DNA from: Flavobacteriales bacterium
GTDB taxonomy: Bacteria > Bacteroidota > Bacteroidia > Flavobacteriales_F > PHOS-HE28
NCBI GenBank assembly: GCA_020635725.1
Contig: JACJZF010000012.1
Location: 1-64,000, forward strand
Direction: 5' to 3'
DNA length: 64,000 nucleotides
The position numbers were made by a program, and so were the translations under genes. Positions 51,531 to 59,975 of this stretch are shown here, piece after piece. Positions within the stretch are counted from its first letter, which is position 1. The number at the start of each line of letters is the position of its first letter. The notes beneath the pieces are model-generated. The model saw only the letters and a list, made by a program, of their open reading frames with translations, was not told where the DNA came from and made no database searches.

Positions 51531-54019
51531 GGCTTCTTCGCCCCTACCGGTTTCCCATCCACCTTCACCTCACTGCCTGCGCCGATCACGAATTCCGCCT
51601 TGGCCTCCGCGATGCTCACCTTCTCCAGAGCCAGCCGCACCGGTCCGTAGCGCATCTCATCCTTCTTCAGTTCGGCCACGAGTTCGATGCTCTTCACCGC
51701 TCCCCCACTCACCTTCACCACCGAACCTTCGCGTCCTTCGAAGGCCTGCTTGCAGGATCGGATGCGCAAACCAGTGGCATCGATACGCGCGCTCTTCGTC
51801 GCTTTCACTGCGATGCCGCCGGCTCCGAAGACATCATTATCCTCGAGGCGCAGCACACCCCCTTCCGCGCTCACGGCATCATCCGCAGCATCGGCAAAGG
51901 CGCATTGCGTGACCTTCGCATCGGCGAAGTGAAGCTCAAGCTGATCGGAGCCGCCGCTGAAGGCGCAATCGGTCATAGTGAGCTTGGCCATGCCGAAATC
52001 GACCAAGGTGGCGCCTGTTCCGCTGAAGGAGCAGTGCTCGATCACGGCATCGGCCCGGTGGAAGGAAAGATCGCCGCTGCGGTCCTGTTCGGCAGCCAGG
52101 CGCGATAGCGTGGCGAAGCGCACGTGGGTCAGCCGGGATGTTCCACCCACAGCGAGCACATGCACACCGTGCGCGCTGCTGTCGGTGCTGAAGACCTCGA
52201 TGGGCGCTTCCTCCAAGCCTTCCCAGCGAAGCGCGGCGTGGCTGATGATCTCCGCACCGTTCCGCAGATCCAATCGCAAAGGCGCGGTCGCGATGAACGT
52301 ATAGCCCGCTGGCAGGGTGATGGTACGATCGAGCGTCCAGGCGCCGTTCCGGATAGTGATGGTGCGCGCGGCATCGTCGAACGCGATCCAAGGCAGCGTA
52401 TGCGGATCGACCTGCGGACCCAAGCCCATCGCCTTATCCAGATCCTGCAGAAGCGCGTACGGGAAGACTTCCACCTCCCGCTGCTTCGCGGCGCCGAGCA
52501 CCGATGCGCTCAGCTTCAGCCCTGCTCGGTCAACCTTTCCCTCGACAGCAAAGCGCAGTTCCAAGGGCGCACCCAGTTTCCCGGGGCGGCGCACGGGAAT
52601 GATAGACCGGCCCACGGGCGCGATCCGTGTCCCATCCGCCAGCACGAGCGCATGCACCTCCATGGGCAGGTCCTCGATGGGCACCGCGGTCACGCTTACG
52701 GTGTCCGGGCCGTTGTCATCCAAGTAGGCGTGGAAGAGCTTCGGCGGCTCCAGCAGCTTGCTGATGATGCGCTGGTTCCGGTAGTACACCGCGCGATCCA
52801 GCTCCTTGTAGGGGAACTCGCGGTAGAGCACGGCGCTGGCACTATCGAGCGCGGGCTTCAGCGCGGTGAAGGCGCTATCGAGCCAATCGGTGCGCGAGAC
52901 GCGCTCGAGGTGATGAACGTACGCCCGGAAGATCTCCTCATCGTTGAACCACTGCGTGTGCAGGTCCATCCCCTGCGTGGGTCCGCCGGTCCAGCGGTTG
53001 CTGCCCGCCAGCTCGCGGATGGGATGCGCGCTGAAGCTCTCGTAGGAGATCGGCTCCACGCGCTTCAGCACCGGGTCGAAGTAGAATTTCACATCGCTCC
53101 AGTCCATGCTGTGGTGCCCGCCCACGAGATCGAGGATGGCATGGTGCCGCGCGATGCGGTCGGCGTCGAAGACCTCCGAGGCCTTCTTCTCCCCGCGCCG
53201 GAAGGAATCCATCAGAGCGAGGGCCTGTTCGAAACGGTGACGCGCCTCCTTGTCCTTCTCCAGGTCGCTGCTCCCGAAGGCATCCACCGCAGCCGCCTGA
53301 TAAGCAGCGAAAGGCTCGTCGAAACGCAGCTTGTTCATCTCATTGAGGCGATGCTCCCAGAAGAGCGCGGGGTCGAAGCGGAAGATGGGACCATCGACCC
53401 GGCCATTGTGCTCCAACAGCTCCGGTCCGAAGTGCTCCTCGTAGGCGTAGATGCCGAGGTCCTCATCGTTGAAGGTGACCTGAGCGAAGCCGTACCGCAG
53501 CGCGATCACGCCTTCGGCCTGCATCAGCCGGTGATAGAGCCAATCGCACAGGTAATTGCGCGTGCCCGGATGCTGCAAGGAGAACCGACGCATGCCCAGG
53601 AAGCCGCCATCCTTCTTGCTCACCACGCGGAAGCTCCACTTGCTGCCCTTCACGTGATCGGTGAGCTTGCCTTTGATCCGCAGCTTGGCCTTGAAGGCCT
53701 GCTCGCCATGGCTGATCTCGGCGGGGACATAGGAATTCCCTTCCGGAAGGATCACGCCACGCGCCCGCGCCTCCTCCACCACGCGCTGCAGTTCCTCCAG
53801 ATCATGCTCGCCGACCTTCAGGCTGATGCGCTCCGGCTCCACGGCGAAGCTGGCGGGGTAGTTGCGCGCCCATTGGCGTATGAAGGTGGAAAGGCCGGGG
53901 TGCTCCCGGGCCTTGAGCAAGCGATCCGCGGCGAACCCGCCAGCGAGCAGCACGCCGATCGCACCGGCAAGCAGCCACGGCCACCACCGGCGTCCTTTCT
54001 TCCTTTCTGGTCTGGCCAT
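51527..54019 (-). CDS. CotH-like kinase fused to a beta-helix domain
   Basis: An 830-residue protein. N-terminal transmembrane anchor (about 15-32), CotH-type kinase domain (about 45-380) with LRIKGKLTDHVKGSKWSFRV, GFLGMRRFSLQHPGTRNYLCDWLYHRLM and a late GGHHSMDWSDVKFYFDPVLKRVEPISYES, and a C-terminal right-handed parallel beta-helix from about 570 (repeats such as HCSFSGTG, DCAFSGGS, QCAFADAA). CotH phosphorylates spore coat proteins in Bacillus; here a surface or polysaccharide substrate is likely. The catalytic Asp of many CotH proteins is not obvious after EPI. TACCTTCG lies 9 nt upstream. Confidence 0.8.
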   Translation of the reverse strand: MARPERKKGRRWWPWLLAGAIGVLLAGGFAADRLLKAREHPGLSTFIRQWARNYPASFAVEPERISLKVGEHDLEELQRVVEEARARGVILPEGNSYVPAEISHGEQAFKAKLRIKGKLTDHVKGSKWSFRVVSKKDGGFLGMRRFSLQHPGTRNYLCDWLYHRLMQAEGVIALRYGFAQVTFNDEDLGIYAYEEHFGPELLEHNGRVDGPIFRFDPALFWEHRLNEMNKLRFDEPFAAYQAAAVDAFGSSDLEKDKEARHRFEQALALMDSFRRGEKKASEVFDADRIARHHAILDLVGGHHSMDWSDVKFYFDPVLKRVEPISYESFSAHPIRELAGSNRWTGGPTQGMDLHTQWFNDEEIFRAYVHHLERVSRTDWLDSAFTALKPALDSASAVLYREFPYKELDRAVYYRNQRIISKLLEPPKLFHAYLDDNGPDTVSVTAVPIEDLPMEVHALVLADGTRIAPVGRSIIPVRRPGKLGAPLELRFAVEGKVDRAGLKLSASVLGAAKQREVEVFPYALLQDLDKAMGLGPQVDPHTLPWIAFDDAARTITIRNGAWTLDRTITLPAGYTFIATAPLRLDLRNGAEIISHAALRWEGLEEAPIEVFSTDSSAHGVHVLAVGGTSRLTHVRFATLSRLAAEQDRSGDLSFHRADAVIEHCSFSGTGATLVDFGMAKLTMTDCAFSGGSDQLELHFADAKVTQCAFADAADDAVSAEGGVLRLEDNDVFGAGGIAVKATKSARIDATGLRIRSCKQAFEGREGSVVKVSGGAVKSIELVAELKKDEMRYGPVRLALEKVSIAEAKAEFVIGAGSEVKVDGKPVGAKKP

Positions 54020-54028
54020 GAGCGGCGC

Positions 54029-54036
54029 CGAAGGTA
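54029..54036 (-). promoter_or_regulatory. Possible internal promoter for CotH/beta-helix gene
   Basis: TACCTTCG on the minus strand, TAnnTTCG match, 9 nt before the start at 54019 and 11 nt after the upstream stop at 54047. Confidence 0.4.
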
Positions 54037-54046
54037 GCGGCCCGGA

Positions 54047-55417
54047 TCAGGTGGCCACGGCGGGCGTCAGTCCCGGGGCGTCATCCACCGCCTCGTCATC
54101 GGCGGGGAGGTCCACCAGCTGGCGATCGCGCCATTCCACGATCTCCGGCTCGGTCACCACGGTCATGGTCATGAGCAGCACGATGGTGTACGGGTTCAGG
54201 GAGCCTACCAGCCAGGATTCGTACATGATGCTGAAGAGCGTGGAGAAGAGGATGGCCAGGCTCATGGGCACCAATTTGCTGGCTTTGATGAAGAGCAGCG
54301 CCAGGCTGCGCAGGAAGATGAGCAGGCCAACGATGCCCACGTTGAGCCACATGCTCAGGTAGGTGTTGTGCACGCCGCCCTGGTGCCCCTGGCTCTCCAG
54401 ATAGAGGCGGTAACGCCGCATGATGCTCTCATCGTTGGCGAAGCCTCCGCCGAACACGAAATACCGCTGGATATGCTGCCAGGAGAACTCCCAGGCGAAA
54501 TACCGGCCGCTGCCTTCCTTCAGGGTCTCCAGGCGGAAGTACTCCTCCAGCCCCAGGGCGATGATGATGATCTCGAGATTGGAGCTGATCACCTCGACCG
54601 CGAGGATGAGGGAGACGAGCCCCACGAAGCCGAGCATGGGCGAGTAGGCGAAGAAGCGATGGAAGATGATGAAGATGGCCGCGGAGGTAAGCGAGGCGCG
54701 GGAGCCCGAAGCGATCAGGAAATAGATGATGGTACCGAAGATGAGGATGCGCTCACGCCAGTTGAAGAGGTCGCGGTTGACCGCGTTGATCACGGAGGCG
54801 AGCACGAGGAAGAGGTAGCAATAGATCGCCATGCCGTTGGGGTTGCCGAAGATCCCGCGGAAGCGCCCTACCACGTGGGCGTACTCATAGTTCATGGCGT
54901 TGAGCACCAAACCGAAGAGCAGGATGGTGGTCATGAAGTAGACCAGGTTCTTGAAGAACGGCCAGCCCTGGCGTCGATAGCAGTACAGGATGTAGTTGGG
55001 CACCATCAGGTACATGAGCGCGTACGAGATGGTCTTCTGCAGCCCGGTGAACATGCTGTTGCTGAACACCAGCGGGAACACGCTGTAGATGAAGAACGGA
55101 AGGAAGATCCGGAACACGTTGCTCAAGGGGCTGAAGCGGTAGGTCTCCGTGAAGAGGAAGAAGGCCACGGCGAGCACGTAAAGGTTCTTCGCGCTCTTAA
55201 AGACGATCATGCGCGGGAACATGTCGTGCTCCATGTCCGAGAAGATCAGCACGATGAGCATGCCGAAGAGGATCTCGGCCCAGAGGTCGCGCGATTTGAA
55301 GTAGAAGACCGAGAGCGGCAGCAGCGCGAACACCGCCTGTTGCAGGTAGAAGCCGGTGACGAGCCAGACAAGCATCACCAGGATGAGCTGCCAGTGCGAT
55401 CGGAGGAAGGTCAGCAT
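54047..55417 (-). CDS. O-antigen ligase/polymerase-like membrane protein
   Basis: A 456-residue protein with about ten or more transmembrane helices and, between two of them, the periplasmic-loop pattern of the Wzy/WaaL superfamily: RGIFGNPNGMAIYCYLF, IASGSRASLTSAAIF, and HNTYLSMWLNVGIVGLLIF. Such enzymes transfer or polymerise lipid-linked glycans at the periplasmic face. Start at 55417 is 5 nt after the upstream CotH gene. The tail is acidic and cytoplasmic. Specific role, ligase or polymerase, cannot be told from sequence. Confidence 0.85.
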   Translation of the reverse strand: MLTFLRSHWQLILVMLVWLVTGFYLQQAVFALLPLSVFYFKSRDLWAEILFGMLIVLIFSDMEHDMFPRMIVFKSAKNLYVLAVAFFLFTETYRFSPLSNVFRIFLPFFIYSVFPLVFSNSMFTGLQKTISYALMYLMVPNYILYCYRRQGWPFFKNLVYFMTTILLFGLVLNAMNYEYAHVVGRFRGIFGNPNGMAIYCYLFLVLASVINAVNRDLFNWRERILIFGTIIYFLIASGSRASLTSAAIFIIFHRFFAYSPMLGFVGLVSLILAVEVISSNLEIIIIALGLEEYFRLETLKEGSGRYFAWEFSWQHIQRYFVFGGGFANDESIMRRYRLYLESQGHQGGVHNTYLSMWLNVGIVGLLIFLRSLALLFIKASKLVPMSLAILFSTLFSIMYESWLVGSLNPYTIVLLMTMTVVTEPEIVEWRDRQLVDLPADDEAVDDAPGLTPAVAT

Positions 55418-55422
55418 GGCTC

Positions 55423-57060
55423 CTAGTTCGTCTGAAGTGCCAGGAGCTGTTCGCGCACCACGGCCTCGCGTTGCCGGGCGTAGGCCCGCATCACCTCCAC
55501 CTCGGCCTCCCAGGCCTGCGCATCGGCGGGCTTGCGCCAACGGGCGAGGTGCCGGGCCATTTCCGGACGGATCAATCGCGCGCGGTCCTCGAGCACGCGG
55601 AGGCAGCGCTCCGCCGAGAGCGGACCATCGAGCAGCTCCTGGGCATGGCGGATGAAGCGCTCCTTCATGGCGGTGTTGCGCATCAGCGCCAGGAAGAGCC
55701 GCGAGATGGGCACATGCGCATCGCGCACCTTCACGAACAGGTCCGTTTGCACCGCGGCGTTGGCGCCGAAGCCCAGGTCGGAATCGCCCATGATGAAGCG
55801 CCAGCGCCCATCGAGCGGGCCGGTTTTCGGCGTGCCCGTGTAGCGCCAGTACTTCACGTTCTGCCGAGGCCAATCCATGTTCCCGAGGATCATCTGCGAG
55901 GCCATGTAGCGCAGGAATCCATCCACATCCACCCGGGCCTCCAGGGTATCGATCCATGCCGGGTCCTTCGCATCCCAACGCTCGGTCCTCGACATCAGGC
56001 GCAGGAAGGCGAGCGCATCGGCACTATCGCCGCGATAGAGCTCGTTCTTGTCCTCCAGGATCGTGAACCGTTTGCGCGGCGCGCCGAACAAGCGCGATAG
56101 CTCGCGGTCGTCCATGCGCTGACGGATGTACCGCAGACCTTGGTACTCGCCATTGATGTACGCCACACAAGGCACGGAGCGCGAGGTGATGAATCCTTGG
56201 CCATCGCAGAGCTCATGCTGGTATGCGTCGCGCAGCATGCCTTTCACTTGATCATTCCCTGCCGCGCGCAGCACCACGGAGCGCGCCCCGCCTGGATCGG
56301 ACGGGAAGAGCGGCTGCGACAGCGGCGCATCGAATTCCAACCGGAGCGCATGCTGCGGGAAGCCACGCGTCATCTCGCCACTGATGCGCACACCGGCCGG
56401 CACCTGGAAGCGCTCACGCCCATCCGGCTCGATGAACTGCACCTGTGCGGGCCTCTCCCATTCCCGGCCGCGACCGTGGTAGTTGCCCGGGTACTTCCAC
56501 CAGCGCGGATCACGTGCATAGCTCTCTCGCAGGGCCAACGGCGCCCGAAGCAGGAAGTCGCCGGGGACCAGGAGCCCATCCTCCGATCCGTAGAGCCCGG
56601 GTTCATCGGAAACGATGGAGATCACCGGCAGATCGCCGTGCGACTGGAACAGGTAGGTGGCCATGCGCATGGGACCGCTGCTGCCGGCCTTGCGCGCGAA
56701 GGCCGTGGCCACCACGGCCCGCGGAAGCTCCGGCAACGGATGGCGCCACTGCATGGCCGTGGGCGCGTATCGCTCAGTGCGTACGAGCGAGGCCAGGGAT
56801 CGGCCAGCCACACGATCCAGGGTCATGTAATCTCCGCCATTCACCGAGACGTGCACGTGAGCGCCCGGCTCCGTCTCGACTTCCAGCGTCGCATCCGCGG
56901 TCGTGAAGAGCCCTGCAGACTTGAAGCTGACGCTCGCCTCTCCAGAGCCTGGTCGGGGTTCGGGATCACGCGGCATGGCAGCGCTCAGTAGCATGGCGGC
57001 CGCGCAGGCCATCGTTAGCACAAGCACCGTCCTCAGTTCCAGATGAGACGCGCGCCTCAT
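55423..57060 (-). CDS. CotH-like kinase family protein
   Basis: A 545-residue exported or anchored protein: hydrophobic N-terminus (about 14-28), an Ig/chitobiase-like domain (about 40-110, HVHVSVNGGDYMTL) and a CotH kinase domain: VISIVSDEPGLYGSEDGL, GVRISGEMTRGFPQHALRLEFD, YINGEYQGLRYIRQRMDDREL, ILGNMDWPRQNVKYWR and WRFIMGDSDLGFG with the metal-binding DxD. Canonical CotH motifs, hence likely an active atypical kinase outside the cytoplasm. The start at 57060 overlaps the DUF4956-like stop by 4 nt. Confidence 0.86.
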   Translation of the reverse strand: MRRASHLELRTVLVLTMACAAAMLLSAAMPRDPEPRPGSGEASVSFKSAGLFTTADATLEVETEPGAHVHVSVNGGDYMTLDRVAGRSLASLVRTERYAPTAMQWRHPLPELPRAVVATAFARKAGSSGPMRMATYLFQSHGDLPVISIVSDEPGLYGSEDGLLVPGDFLLRAPLALRESYARDPRWWKYPGNYHGRGREWERPAQVQFIEPDGRERFQVPAGVRISGEMTRGFPQHALRLEFDAPLSQPLFPSDPGGARSVVLRAAGNDQVKGMLRDAYQHELCDGQGFITSRSVPCVAYINGEYQGLRYIRQRMDDRELSRLFGAPRKRFTILEDKNELYRGDSADALAFLRLMSRTERWDAKDPAWIDTLEARVDVDGFLRYMASQMILGNMDWPRQNVKYWRYTGTPKTGPLDGRWRFIMGDSDLGFGANAAVQTDLFVKVRDAHVPISRLFLALMRNTAMKERFIRHAQELLDGPLSAERCLRVLEDRARLIRPEMARHLARWRKPADAQAWEAEVEVMRAYARQREAVVREQLLALQTN

Positions 57061-57458
57061 GCACGCTCTGCCGTGAATGCCCAGCGCACCACCACGATGA
57101 AGGGCAGTCCGACGGCGAGCACGATCAAGCTGGCCCCGCTGCCGCATCCCATGCCGAACGCAAGGGCGCAGAAGGTCAATGCCCTATCCCCCTTGGCTCC
57201 CAATTGACCGCGGGAGAGGATCACCAAGGCCAGGAGCACAACGGCCAGAGGAAGCTGCGTGCGCACCAGTCCGGTGCCCAACGCTGCGCCCGCGGCCCAA
57301 AGGGCGAGTTCGCGCGCGCTCGATGCAGGGAGGCGCCCACCGAAGCGGCCCAGCAGGTAGCCGAGCAGCGTCGCGGCGAGCACCGCGAAAATGAGATTCG
57401 CGATATCGAGCGGGGCGAAATGCCCCAAGTTGTCCATCACGAAACCCAATGCATCCAT
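57057..57458 (-). CDS. DUF4956-like membrane protein
   Basis: A 133-residue protein with four hydrophobic segments. ILSRGQLGAKGDRALTFCALAFGMGCGSG resembles the DUF4956 signature in which a basic loop precedes a FxFLAIGLG helix. DUF4956 proteins often occur beside CotH and VTC-type polymerases; this one is shorter than the family norm, which may mean truncation. First gene of the seven-gene minus operon, with a TAGATTTG box 16 nt upstream. Family assignment is tentative. Confidence 0.6.
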   Translation of the reverse strand: MDALGFVMDNLGHFAPLDIANLIFAVLAATLLGYLLGRFGGRLPASSARELALWAAGAALGTGLVRTQLPLAVVLLALVILSRGQLGAKGDRALTFCALAFGMGCGSGASLIVLAVGLPFIVVVRWAFTAERA

Positions 57459-57474
57459 GTCGTTAGCTCGCGGC

Positions 57475-57482
57475 CAAATCTA
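57475..57482 (-). promoter_or_regulatory. Promoter box of the CotH/O-antigen operon
   Basis: TAGATTTG on the minus strand, exact TAnnTTTG match, 16 nt before the ATG at 57458; the divergent plus-strand cassette begins at 57536. Confidence 0.55.
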
Positions 57483-57535
57483 GGGAACACGGTTCGGCCA
57501 TGGATGCTGCGGCCCATGCGCTTATTTTGCGCCGG

Positions 57536-58417
57536 ATGAGGCACTGGATCACGGCGGCTTCCTGGACTGCGGGCGCGCTCGCCTTCGGGCAGACAGCAAC
57601 GCTGCAGAGCGGTACCCTGCATGTGCTGCCCGGGACTACCATGCGGTTCTCTGGCTTGAGCGACCTGGTGATCGCTGCTGGCGCGCAGGTGATCAATGAT
57701 GGCCTCATCGACCTGGGGGCCGATTGCCTATTGCAGGAGCAGCCGGGCGCGCCCATCACCGGGAGCGGCGTGGAACAGGCCGTGTGGCCGATAGCCGCGC
57801 CATTGACGGGTGCTGAGCCCGGGCGATTGGGCCTCACCATCACGACAGACTACGCAGCGGGCGACCTGGAGGTGACGCGCGGCCACCAGCCCGCCGTTCT
57901 TCCGAATTCCGCTCAGGGCGTTGCACGCTGGTTCGCGGTGCTCATGCCGAGCGGCGCGACCGATGCCGGCATCAGCTTCCGCTACGACCTCAGCGAATTG
58001 AACGGACTCGACCCGCAGAACTTATCGCTCTTCGAGGCGCCCTTGCTCGCTGGGCCCTGGTTGGCCTTGGCGAGCATCAATCAGCCCGGTGCGCAGCTCA
58101 TCGACGCAACCGACCAGGCACCCGTCGCTTTCATCACGGCGTTCGATCAGGATGCCCCCAACCGCATCCCGCTCACTCATGGCGGTGGGTGGAGCGCAGC
58201 GCCCACCGTGGTCACCGACCATGTGCGGATCACCGTGCCTGAAGGCCTCGCGCTGAATGCCGTGGAGCTGCTCGGGGCCGACGGACGCGTGCTTCTCACC
58301 CGCGCGTTCCCTTCAGCAGGACCGGGCATGGTGCTCCTGGAACTGCCGGTACTGGCATCCGGGGCCTACCTCCTTCGGCTGAACAATGAATGGACCCAGC
58401 GCCTGATCAAGCCATGA
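57536..58417 (+). CDS. Secreted protein with T9SS type A sorting domain, cassette gene 1
   Basis: A 293-residue protein: signal peptide (1-18), a beta-rich body (TLQSGTLHVLPGTTMRFSGLSDLVIAAGAQVINDG opens like an autotransporter or adhesin-type beta solenoid), and a C-terminal T9SS type A domain (AVELLGADGRVLLTRAF ... SGAYLLRLNNEWTQRLIKP). TTATTTTG lies a few nt upstream of the ATG at 57536, an imperfect box. The stop overlaps the next gene by 4 nt, so it heads a coupled four-gene unit. Confidence 0.8.
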   Translation: MRHWITAASWTAGALAFGQTATLQSGTLHVLPGTTMRFSGLSDLVIAAGAQVINDGLIDLGADCLLQEQPGAPITGSGVEQAVWPIAAPLTGAEPGRLGLTITTDYAAGDLEVTRGHQPAVLPNSAQGVARWFAVLMPSGATDAGISFRYDLSELNGLDPQNLSLFEAPLLAGPWLALASINQPGAQLIDATDQAPVAFITAFDQDAPNRIPLTHGGGWSAAPTVVTDHVRITVPEGLALNAVELLGADGRVLLTRAFPSAGPGMVLLELPVLASGAYLLRLNNEWTQRLIKP

Positions 58418-59208
58418 GCCGTCGACGATTCGCTTGCGCGCTCTTCTTATCGCCCGCTCTGGCCATGGCGCAGCTCGAGATACCGGCTCCGCTTCAGCTC
58501 AACGGCAGCGATGACTCGGAAAGGCAGATCACCGGCGTTGCGGTTGCCGAAGAGCCCCAAGCGGGCATGAGCGCGGCAGCGGTGCGCGGAACCGAAGCCG
58601 TTCGCACAGCGGTATCGGGCACCGCCCTGCTCACCGGATCACTGGTTCCTCCCATCGGCTCCTACTCACCCGGTATGTCGGTCATCATCATTCCGGAACA
58701 GTCCAATGCCCCAGGGGCTGTGATAGACCTCAACGGCCTGGGTCCTGTGCCGATCGTGAAATCCGGCGGGCTCCCACTGGACAGCGCGGATCTGATCGTC
58801 GGGTCGCCCCAACGCCTGGTCTACGACGGACAACGATTCCATGTGATAGGCTCCACGTACCTGCCTTGTCCGAGCGGCTTTCACATCGCGGCTCGCGAGT
58901 ACTGCATCGAGGATTCGTCGCGCGCCGCTGCTGATTTCCCATCAGCGGGAGCCGCCTGCCAATCGAGCGGCGGGCGTCTGTGCAGCTTCGCGGAGTGGCT
59001 TCATGCCTGCCTGAGCGACGCGGCATTCATCGGGACCGTGCTCGACTATGAATGGGTCGATCATGCAGCGAACAATGCAGCCAACGCCAAGCGCGTGGGC
59101 AAGGGAAGCGACGGCTCCTCCGCCGACGAACTAGGAATCGACTGCAAGCACGGCCACCACGTGCTCTGGTCAACTCCCAGCCGGTTCCGATGCTGCTATA
59201 CGCGATGA
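58414..59208 (+). CDS. Secreted tail-fibre-like/eight-Cys domain protein, cassette paralogue A
   Basis: A 264-residue protein. Signal peptide (1-19, ending AMAQ); an N-terminal PLQLNGSDDSERQITG segment shared by all three paralogues; a middle module, VIDLNGLGPVPIVKSGG ... LVYDGQRFHVIG, with the pattern of phage tail-fibre proteins; and a C-terminal Cys-rich domain (YCIED, GGRLCSFAEWLHAC, YEWVDHAANN, RFRCCYTR) resembling truncated FGE/sulfatase-modifying-factor or C-type-lectin-like folds. No sorting domain at its end. Begins in a stop/start overlap with gene 1. Confidence 0.78.
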   Translation: MSRRRFACALFLSPALAMAQLEIPAPLQLNGSDDSERQITGVAVAEEPQAGMSAAAVRGTEAVRTAVSGTALLTGSLVPPIGSYSPGMSVIIIPEQSNAPGAVIDLNGLGPVPIVKSGGLPLDSADLIVGSPQRLVYDGQRFHVIGSTYLPCPSGFHIAAREYCIEDSSRAAADFPSAGAACQSSGGRLCSFAEWLHACLSDAAFIGTVLDYEWVDHAANNAANAKRVGKGSDGSSADELGIDCKHGHHVLWSTPSRFRCCYTR

Positions 59209-59975
59209 GGATCACGATCGCCATCGCCTTCACGTGCCTGGCCCGCCTTGCTGCTGGCCAGGTGGAAACGGATGTGCCGTTGCGTTTCACCGGACCGGAT
59301 GGCGATCGGCAGGTCGAAGGCCTCGCGCCACCGGCCTCAACCACCTCGCTCGTGACCTTGGAGGGCGCGGCGCAGGGTGCATGGCTATGGGCCGTTGGCA
59401 CGGTGAACGGCACCGTGATCGACCTGAGCACCCAGCCTGCGGTGAGCGCATACGCCGATGGTCTCCTGCTCCGCTTCATAACGCCCGCCACGCTCAGCGG
59501 CGCGATCTCGCTCAATGTCGACGGTGTGGGTGCTGCCGCGCTGCTGAGGCCCGACGGCCTGGTGCCAGTGCGCGGGCAGCTCGTGCAAGGGTCGGTGTGC
59601 GAGGTGCTCTTCGCAGGAGGCCGATTCATCCTGATGAATGCTTCGGAACGCGGCTGCCCACCCAACAGCCTGATGGTGAATGAGCGCCTTTGCATCGATC
59701 AGTCCTCCACGAACAACCAGCTCTTCTATACGGCTGTGAGCGTGTGCGCGGCCCGTGGCGGAAAGTTGTGCACCTGGGACGAATATCATGGGGCGTGCAT
59801 CATGCTCGGCGCGCAGCTCACGGGCATGTTCAATGAATGGGAATGGGTCGATGACACCGCGAACCACACGCAGACCGCCCTGCAGGCGGCTCGGACCTCG
59901 TGCTACAGCCAGCGTTCCGCCGGCAACCCGCTCGCAACCACCGGAGACACGCGCTGCTGCTACCACCCCCGATGA
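59205..59975 (+). CDS. Secreted tail-fibre-like/eight-Cys domain protein, cassette paralogue B
   Basis: A 256-residue protein, paralogous to its neighbours. Signal peptide (1-19, ending AAGQ), PLRFTGPDGDRQVEG, middle module ISLNVDGVGAAALLRPDG ... VLFAGGRFILMN, and C-terminal domain with LCID, GGKLCTWDEYHGAC, NEWEWVDDTAN and TRCCYHPR. Sequence identity with A and C is modest outside the motifs, so the triplication is old. Its ATG at 59205, in overlap with the previous stop, is preferred to the longer frame. Confidence 0.78.
   Translation: MRITIAIAFTCLARLAAGQVETDVPLRFTGPDGDRQVEGLAPPASTTSLVTLEGAAQGAWLWAVGTVNGTVIDLSTQPAVSAYADGLLLRFITPATLSGAISLNVDGVGAAALLRPDGLVPVRGQLVQGSVCEVLFAGGRFILMNASERGCPPNSLMVNERLCIDQSSTNNQLFYTAVSVCAARGGKLCTWDEYHGACIMLGAQLTGMFNEWEWVDDTANHTQTALQAARTSCYSQRSAGNPLATTGDTRCCYHPR

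Noticed and set aside
52124..54037. A 637-codon plus-strand open frame
   Set aside because: Antisense to the CotH/beta-helix gene; no recognisable motif.
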